Assembly: GCF_003854935.1 (NCBI RefSeq)
Contig: NZ_CP033969.1
Span: 3,472,001 to 3,536,000, forward strand
Reading direction: 5' to 3'
Origin: Cupriavidus pauculus
Lineage (GTDB): Bacteria > Pseudomonadota > Gammaproteobacteria > Burkholderiales > Burkholderiaceae
Length of the DNA: 64,000 nucleotides
Shown here: positions 59,198 to 64,000 of the stretch, one piece after another
How positions within the stretch are numbered: position 1 is the first letter of the stretch
Layout of the letters: each line of letters begins with the position of its first letter
The notes under the pieces: generated by a model
What the model was told of the DNA's origin: nothing
The model's input: only the letters and a program-made list of their open reading frames with translations
Database searches by the model: none
Made by a program: the position numbers and the translations under genes

Positions 59198-61363
59198 TTA
59201 CTGCTGCTGCTCCGGCGAGGCCGACGCGGGGGCGTCGCCCTGCTGGACGATCGGGCTGATGCTGCCGCCCTCTTCGGCCAGCGCCGCCTTCAGCGACAGG
59301 CGCAGGCGACCCTTCTCGTCGGCCTGGATCAGCTTCACGCGCACCTGCTGGCCTTCCTTCAGCCAGTCCTTGATGTCCTTCACGCGCTCGTTGACGATCT
59401 CCGAGATATGGAGCAGACCGTCCTTGCCCGGCAGGATGTTCACGATGGCGCCAAAGTCCAGCAGCTTCAGCACGGTGCCGGCGTAGATCTTGCCCACTTC
59501 GGCTTCCGCGGTGATGCCCTCGATGCGGCGCTTGGCCTCGGCCATGCCGTCGGTCGACGTCGACGCGATCGTGATCGTGCCGTCTTCCTGGATGTCGATG
59601 GTCGTGCCCGTTTCCTTGGTCAGCGCCTGGATGGTCGAGCCGCCCTTGCCGATCACCTCGCGGATCTTGTCCGGATGGATCTTCATCGTGATCATGCGCG
59701 GCGCGTGCGCCGACAGCTCGGTGCGGGCATGGCCCATCGCTTCCTGCATCTTGCCCAGGATGTGCATGCGGCCTTCGCGGGCCTGCGCCAGCGCCACCTG
59801 CATGATTTCCTTGGTGATGCCCTGCACCTTGATGTCCATCTGCAGCGCCGTGATACCCGTGTCGGTACCGGCCACCTTGAAGTCCATGTCGCCCAGGTGA
59901 TCCTCATCGCCCAGGATGTCGGTCAGCACGGCAAACTTGTTGCCTTCCAGGATCAGGCCCATGGCCACGCCGGCCACGTGCGCCTTGACCGGAACGCCGG
60001 CGTCCATCAGTGCCAGGCAGCCGCCGCAGACCGAAGCCATCGACGACGAACCGTTCGACTCGGTGATTTCCGAGACCAGGCGGATCGTGTAGGCGAACTC
60101 GTCTTCCTTCGGCAGCACCGGGATCAGCGCGCGCTTGGCCAGGCGGCCGTGGCCGATTTCACGGCGCTTCGGGCTGCCCACGCGGCCCGTCTCGCCGGTG
60201 GCGAACGGGGGCATGTTGTAGTGGAGCATGAAGCGGTCGCGGTACTCGCCGGCCAGTGCGTCGATGATCTGCTCGTCGCTCTTGGTGCCCAGCGTGGCCA
60301 CGGCCAGCGCCTGGGTCTCGCCACGCGTGAACAGCGACGAACCGTGGGCGCGCGGCAGCACCGACGAGCGGATCTCGATCGGGCGCACCGTGCGCGTGTC
60401 GCGGCCGTCGATACGCGGCTCGCCGGCCAGGATCTGGCCACGCACGATCTTGGCTTCCAGGTCGAACAGGACGTTGCCCACCTCCACCTTGTCGGCTTCC
60501 ACGCCGGCTTCGGCCAACTTGTCCTGCACCGTGGCGTAGACTTCCTTCAGCTTGGCGCTGCGGGCCGACTTCTGGCGCAGTTGATACGTTTCCTGCAGCA
60601 GCGGCAGGCCGATCTCGCTGACCTTGGCGATCAGCGCCTCGTTCCTGGCGGCCGGCGCCCAGTCCCATTCCGGCTTGCCGCCTTCACGGACCAGGTCGTG
60701 GATCGCGTTGATGGCGATCTGCATCTGCTCGTGGCCGTAGACCACGGCACCCAGCATCACTTCTTCCGACAGCTGGTTGGCTTCCGATTCCACCATCAGC
60801 ACGGCACGCTCGGTACCGGCGACCACGAGGTCCAGGTCCGACGCGGCGATCTGCGAACGGGTCGGGTTCAGCAGATACTGGCCGTCCTTGTAACCCACGC
60901 GGGCGGCGCCCACCGGGCCGCTGAACGGGATGCCCGACACGGCCAGCGCGGCCGACGAGGCGATCAGGGCCGGGATGTCGGCCGGCACTTCCGGGTTGAT
61001 CGACAGCACGTGGATCACCACCTGCACGTCGTTGTAGAAGCCTTCCGGGAAGAGCGGACGCAGCGGACGGTCGATCAGGCGCGACGTCAGCGTCTCGTTT
61101 TCCGACGGACGGCCTTCGCGCTTGAAGAAGCCACCGGGGATCTTGCCTGCGGCGTAGGTCTTCTCGATGTAGTCGACGGTCAGCGGGAAGAAGTCCTGGC
61201 CAGCCTTCGGGCTCTTGGCCGCCACCACGGTGGCCAGCACCACGGTGTCTTCCACGTCGACGATCACGGCGCCGGATGCCTGGCGCGCGATTTCGCCGGT
61301 TTCCATGCGGACCGTGTGCTGGCCCCACTGGAATTCCTTGACGATCTTGTTGAACATGGTCAT
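59198..61363 (-). CDS. pnp: polyribonucleotide nucleotidyltransferase (PNPase)
   Basis: This 721-residue exoribonuclease degrades RNA phosphorolytically from 3' ends and is part of the degradosome. The start at 61363 ([15 protein letters not shown]) has AAGGA 7 nt upstream. It has two RNase PH domains ([20 protein letters not shown], and [15 protein letters not shown] with [19 protein letters not shown]), a KH domain with [15 protein letters not shown] (about 560-575) and an S1 domain with [23 protein letters not shown], split about 625-647. The tail is Gln-rich. It follows rpsO with a 466-bp structured gap. Confidence 0.98.
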   Translation of the reverse strand: MTMFNKIVKEFQWGQHTVRMETGEIARQASGAVIVDVEDTVVLATVVAAKSPKAGQDFFPLTVDYIEKTYAAGKIPGGFFKREGRPSENETLTSRLIDRPLRPLFPEGFYNDVQVVIHVLSINPEVPADIPALIASSAALAVSGIPFSGPVGAARVGYKDGQYLLNPTRSQIAASDLDLVVAGTERAVLMVESEANQLSEEVMLGAVVYGHEQMQIAINAIHDLVREGGKPEWDWAPAARNEALIAKVSEIGLPLLQETYQLRQKSARSAKLKEVYATVQDKLAEAGVEADKVEVGNVLFDLEAKIVRGQILAGEPRIDGRDTRTVRPIEIRSSVLPRAHGSSLFTRGETQALAVATLGTKSDEQIIDALAGEYRDRFMLHYNMPPFATGETGRVGSPKRREIGHGRLAKRALIPVLPKEDEFAYTIRLVSEITESNGSSSMASVCGGCLALMDAGVPVKAHVAGVAMGLILEGNKFAVLTDILGDEDHLGDMDFKVAGTDTGITALQMDIKVQGITKEIMQVALAQAREGRMHILGKMQEAMGHARTELSAHAPRMITMKIHPDKIREVIGKGGSTIQALTKETGTTIDIQEDGTITIASTSTDGMAEAKRRIEGITAEAEVGKIYAGTVLKLLDFGAIVNILPGKDGLLHISEIVNERVKDIKDWLKEGQQVRVKLIQADEKGRLRLSLKAALAEEGGSISPIVQQGDAPASASPEQQQ

Positions 61364-61730
61364 GAGCGTTCCTTGATTCATGCTTGCCCGCCGTTAACAG
61401 ATTCGGCGGGCGGACGCCTGCGCTCGCAGCGGCAGGCGAACTGCCGGATGGTTCCCGGTCCGCAGTCGCAGGGAAGTGCTATGCCATTCCATCGCGCCAT
61501 CGCCCGGTGCTCCCGGGCGATGCGAGGCGACAGGCGCGCCACGCGATGGAATGACACAAAACCCCGTTTCCTAGGCCGGCTCCGGTGTGTCAGAGCTACA
61601 GAAAGAGCGAGGTAACTTACTCCGTCACGCGGCGTGGCGCAACGGCGCCCGGGCCAGTTGCCCGGAACAAGTGTGAAACAGACATCACATCAACGGCTGG
61701 ATCCGGCAACCGAACGCCGGACCAGAAAAG
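61364..61730. promoter_or_regulatory. structured leader region of pnp
   Basis: Several hairpins precede the pnp start: 61387-61393 with 61404-61410, 61415-61421 with 61432-61438, and a large element in which 61485-61496 pairs with 61542-61553 (12 bp) enclosing 61498-61507 with 61513-61522 (10 bp). In E. coli the pnp leader is cleaved by RNase III and PNPase then represses its own expression. The long duplex here could play the same part. The pnp promoter should lie between 61555 and 61730, but no clear hexamers were identified. Confidence 0.7.
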
Positions 61731-61765
61731 CAAAATGCCTGCCCCAGCAGTGCTGGCGCAGGCAT
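61731..61765 (-). terminator. terminator of rpsO
   Basis: A 14-bp stem with one mismatch (61735-61748 with 61752-61765) and a 3-nt loop is followed on the minus strand by TTTTGCTTTTC. It lies about 65 bp past the rpsO stop. Confidence 0.88.
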
Positions 61766-61829
61766 CGCGGCCTCACGGGAAGTCGTGCCCGAACAACGCT
61801 TGCAGGACTCGTGCTGCCATCCGCAGACC

Positions 61830-62099
61830 TTACTTGCGCAGGCCCAGGGCTTCGATCAGGGCGCGGTAACGGTCGGCGTCGCTGGCCTTGAGGTAGTCCA
61901 GCAGGCGGCGACGACGGCTCACCATGCGCAGCAGACCGCGGCGGCTGTGGTGATCCTTCATGTTGGCCTTGAAGTGCGGGGTCAGTTCGTTGATGCGGGT
62001 GGTCAGCAGGGCGACCTGGACTTCGGGGCTACCCGTGTCGTTGGCACCGCGGGCGAACTTCTGGATGACTTCGGACTTGTTGATATTGGCAACTGCCAT
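61830..62099 (-). CDS. rpsO: 30S ribosomal protein S15
   Basis: This 89-residue ribosomal protein opens [18 protein letters not shown] and has [44 protein letters not shown] and the C-terminal [12 protein letters not shown]. All family blocks are intact. It binds 16S rRNA early in 30S assembly. The rpsO-pnp order is conserved across proteobacteria. Confidence 0.99.
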   Translation of the reverse strand: MAVANINKSEVIQKFARGANDTGSPEVQVALLTTRINELTPHFKANMKDHHSRRGLLRMVSRRRRLLDYLKASDADRYRALIEALGLRK

Positions 62100-62210
62100 G
62101 ATGATTTCCTTTCACTTGCGATCGCTGCAGCGCGGAATGCGCCGCCTGCGTCGTGCCTTGTCTTGGCATCTGCCGCCCCATGGCCGGGGGCCAACGGACG
62201 ACAGCCGCGC

Positions 62211-62239
62211 ATTATAGCCGAATTCCTTCCCGCGGCGAA
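62211..62239 (-). promoter_or_regulatory. candidate sigma-70 promoter of rpsO
   Basis: On the minus strand a perfect -10 TATAAT (62216-62211) is preceded, 17 bp upstream, by TTCGCC. The predicted start is near 62204, giving a leader of about 105 nt to the rpsO ATG. Confidence 0.7.
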
Positions 62240-62258
62240 ATCCGCGCGCCGGCAGCGC

Positions 62259-63542
62259 TCAATTGCGCGGCGGGCGCTCCATCCGGCACGTGGTGGGCAG
62301 CGTGGTCTGGGCGGTCTTGAGCTTCTTCACGGTGCGGAACCCGTAGCCCGACCCTTCGTTGTCGAAGCGCACCTCCCCGCCCTGCCGGGCCATCACCGAC
62401 ACGTACAGCGGCTGCAGGACCTGGTGGTCGTCGGCGCGCACCGTGGCCTCGTGGAAGCCGTTGGTGAACCGCATGTCCTCCAGCGCGTAGGCCACGGCGG
62501 CAGCCTCGGTGGATCCGGCCTGCTCGATCGCGCGCGCCAGCATCTCGACCATCATCTGCATGCGCAGGTGCACGTAGTCGTCGCGCGGATCGGGGTAGCG
62601 CGTGCGAAACGCCTGGTAGAACGCGTCGGACGCCGCGCCGCCCACGTTCGGGTGCCATTCGGCCACGGCCAGCACCCGGCCCACGCCGGCATCGCCCATC
62701 GCCGCCGGGGCGCCCAGGCCGTTGCCGTAGAACGTATAGAACCGGGCCTTCAGGCCGCCCTCGCGGGCCGCCTTGATCATCAACGTCAGGTCGTTGCCCC
62801 AGTTGCCCGTGACCACGGCGTCGGCGCCGCTGGCCTTGATCTTGGCCACGTAGGGCGCGAAATCCTTAATCTTGCCGATCGGATGGAATTCGTCGCCGAC
62901 GATCTGGATGTCCGGCCGCTTGGCCGCCAGCATCTCGCGTGCCGAACGCGCCACCTGGTGGCCGAAGCTGTAGTCCTGGTCGATCAGGTAGACCTTGCGC
63001 ACGCCGTGCTCGGCGCGGATGGCCTCGGTCAGCGCCTGCATCCGCATGTCGGCGCTGGCGTCGAACCGGAAATGCCAGAAACTGCAATTCTCGTTGGTCA
63101 GCGTCGGATCGACGGCCGAGTAGTTCAGGAACAGCACGCGGGCGTCCGGCTGGCGCTGGTTCTGGCGGTTGATCGCCGCCACCAGCGCGCTGGCCACGGC
63201 CGAGCTGTTGCCCTGCAGGACGAACGGGATGCGCTTGTCCACCACGCTGCGGAACTGGATCAGGCTTTCGTCGACGTTGCCCTTGCTGTCGAACGTGACC
63301 AGTTCCAGCGGGTGCGCGCCATCCGGCAGCTTGACGCCGCCGCGCGCGTTGACCCGCTCCACCGCGATCCGCAGGTTGCGCACCACGGCCTCGCCCGCGT
63401 TGGCGAACGGACCGGACAGCCCGTCGATCATGCCCAGCCGGATCGGCGCGCCCGACGGCTGCTGCGCCATGGCGCCCGTCGCCGCGCAGCACAGCGCCAC
63501 AGCCAGCCAGCGCCGCACGCGGTTCATTCGGATCCCACCCAT
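62259..63542 (-). CDS. branched-chain amino acid-type ABC transporter substrate-binding protein
   Basis: This 427-residue periplasmic binding protein of the Leu/Ile/Val (Peripla_BP_6) type has a signal peptide ending near GAMA-QQ. The first lobe opens PIRLGMIDGLSGPFANAGEAVV, followed by VLQGNSSAVASALVAAINR, FLNYSAVDP, YLIDQDYSFGHQVARSA and ADAVVTGNWGNDLTLMIK. The start at 63542 (MGGIRMNRV) has GGAG 5 nt upstream; an ATG five codons later is possible. No permease or ATPase genes are adjacent, so it is an orphan receptor here and its ligand is unknown. Confidence 0.88.
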   Translation of the reverse strand: MGGIRMNRVRRWLAVALCCAATGAMAQQPSGAPIRLGMIDGLSGPFANAGEAVVRNLRIAVERVNARGGVKLPDGAHPLELVTFDSKGNVDESLIQFRSVVDKRIPFVLQGNSSAVASALVAAINRQNQRQPDARVLFLNYSAVDPTLTNENCSFWHFRFDASADMRMQALTEAIRAEHGVRKVYLIDQDYSFGHQVARSAREMLAAKRPDIQIVGDEFHPIGKIKDFAPYVAKIKASGADAVVTGNWGNDLTLMIKAAREGGLKARFYTFYGNGLGAPAAMGDAGVGRVLAVAEWHPNVGGAASDAFYQAFRTRYPDPRDDYVHLRMQMMVEMLARAIEQAGSTEAAAVAYALEDMRFTNGFHEATVRADDHQVLQPLYVSVMARQGGEVRFDNEGSGYGFRTVKKLKTAQTTLPTTCRMERPPRN

Positions 63543-63650
63543 TGCCACTCCAGTCATTCCAGTCGCTGCGAAAGCCGCGATGGTACACACAGACCGCCGG
63601 CCACCGCTACACTGGCGATCAACGCACTTTCGCTGCCGTTCACCGAGAAA

Positions 63651-64000
63651 ATGATGCTTTCCCCGAAATATCGTGCCGGCCGCTGGATGTCCGCGGCGCT
63701 GCTGGCCGCCGCCGCACTCGCCGGCTGTGCCAGCCTGGGCCCGGCCCTGGCGCCGGTCAGCACCGGCCTGAAGCTGGTGGGCCAGCCGCAGAGCGCCTTG
63801 GAGGCCACCTTCGGCAGGCCCACAGACGTCTACCGGCTGGACGACGGCACCACGCGCTGGTTCTATTCCAAGCAGCCGCTGGGCGAATATTCCTACGCCG
63901 CCGACTTCGACCGCGACGGCCGCCTGACCAATTTCCGCCAGATGCTGACCACGACCGAGCTGTACAAGTCGCAGGTCAACGTCTGGACCAAGAAGGACGT
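63651..64000 (+). CDS. predicted outer-membrane lipoprotein (gene runs off the window)
   Basis: A plus-strand frame begins at the ATG at 63651 and stays open to the window end (116 codons). The signal peptide ends in LAALAGC-like LALAGC with C26 as the lipidation site. The mature part (LKLVGQPQSALEATFGRPTDVYRLDDG, about residues 40-66, then TRWFYSKQPLGEYSYAADFD) resembles the SmpA/BamE-like domain, in which a short helix is followed by strands around a GxP motif. It is divergent from the binding-protein gene. The remainder is outside the window and the function is unknown. Confidence 0.75.
   Translation, partial: MMLSPKYRAGRWMSAALLAAAALAGCASLGPALAPVSTGLKLVGQPQSALEATFGRPTDVYRLDDGTTRWFYSKQPLGEYSYAADFDRDGRLTNFRQMLTTTELYKSQVNVWTKKD

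Noticed and set aside
57944-61615. Open plus-strand frame of 1223 codons opposite pnp and the quinone oxidoreductase gene
   Set aside because: It spans two unrelated genes and a terminator in antisense and has biased composition; it is a GC-skew shadow.

Overview
The window is a GC-rich chromosomal segment from a beta-proteobacterium, most likely Cupriavidus (Burkholderiaceae; Ralstonia is the nearest alternative). This rests on protein similarity recalled from memory and on gene order: rpsO-pnp-qor-tpiA-secG-tRNA-Leu-nuoA..N-DUF2818-NUDIX, a ureD-A-J-B-C-E-F-G urease cluster behind urtABCDE, and cyoABCD. No rRNA, CRISPR array, prophage, transposase or integrase was found. Coding density is high and most of the window is core metabolism.

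Layout. 1-4.0 kb: the N-terminal part of an M14 carboxypeptidase, yaaA, an orphan PIN-domain protein, a methionine-type aminotransferase and a glutathione S-transferase. 4.0-7.6 kb: a fatty-acid-oxidation group (3-hydroxyacyl-CoA dehydrogenase, enoyl-CoA hydratase/isomerase, ACAD10/11-type phosphotransferase). 8.0-12.4 kb: an orphan Bug receptor, a lipoprotein gamma-glutamyltransferase and a CAP-domain lipoprotein. 12.6-16.6 kb: a LysR regulator divergent from an acyl-CoA dehydrogenase, a YfcG-type GST and a small XRE regulator. 16.7-29.1 kb: a minus-strand series of 14 genes, urtABCDE followed by ureDAJBCE, a DUF559 gene, then ureF and ureG. It is headed by a near-consensus sigma-54 promoter with an NtrC-like inverted repeat upstream, so urea uptake and hydrolysis look nitrogen-regulated as one unit. 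29.4-33.4 kb: cytochrome bo3 oxidase cyoABCD. 34-38 kb: DUF1178, two acyl-CoA dehydrogenases and two MaoC-fold hydratases. 38.1-40.1 kb: secreted lipase plus its foldase. 40.2-56.3 kb: NUDIX hydrolase, DUF2818 and the complete complex I operon nuoA-N. 56.4-62.1 kb: tRNA-Leu(GAG), secG, tpiA, a quinone oxidoreductase, pnp and rpsO. 62.2-64 kb: a Leu/Ile/Val-type binding protein and the start of a lipoprotein gene.

The least expected items are these. A DUF559 nuclease-like gene is translationally coupled into the urease accessory genes, and its N-terminal codons are made of an interspersed palindromic repeat found at several places in the window. Two related operator-like sites lie in front of the two beta-oxidation operons. 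The pnp leader is heavily folded. An inverted repeat fills the spacer of a candidate cyo promoter. I found no convincing entirely new system; the DUF559-in-urease arrangement comes closest.
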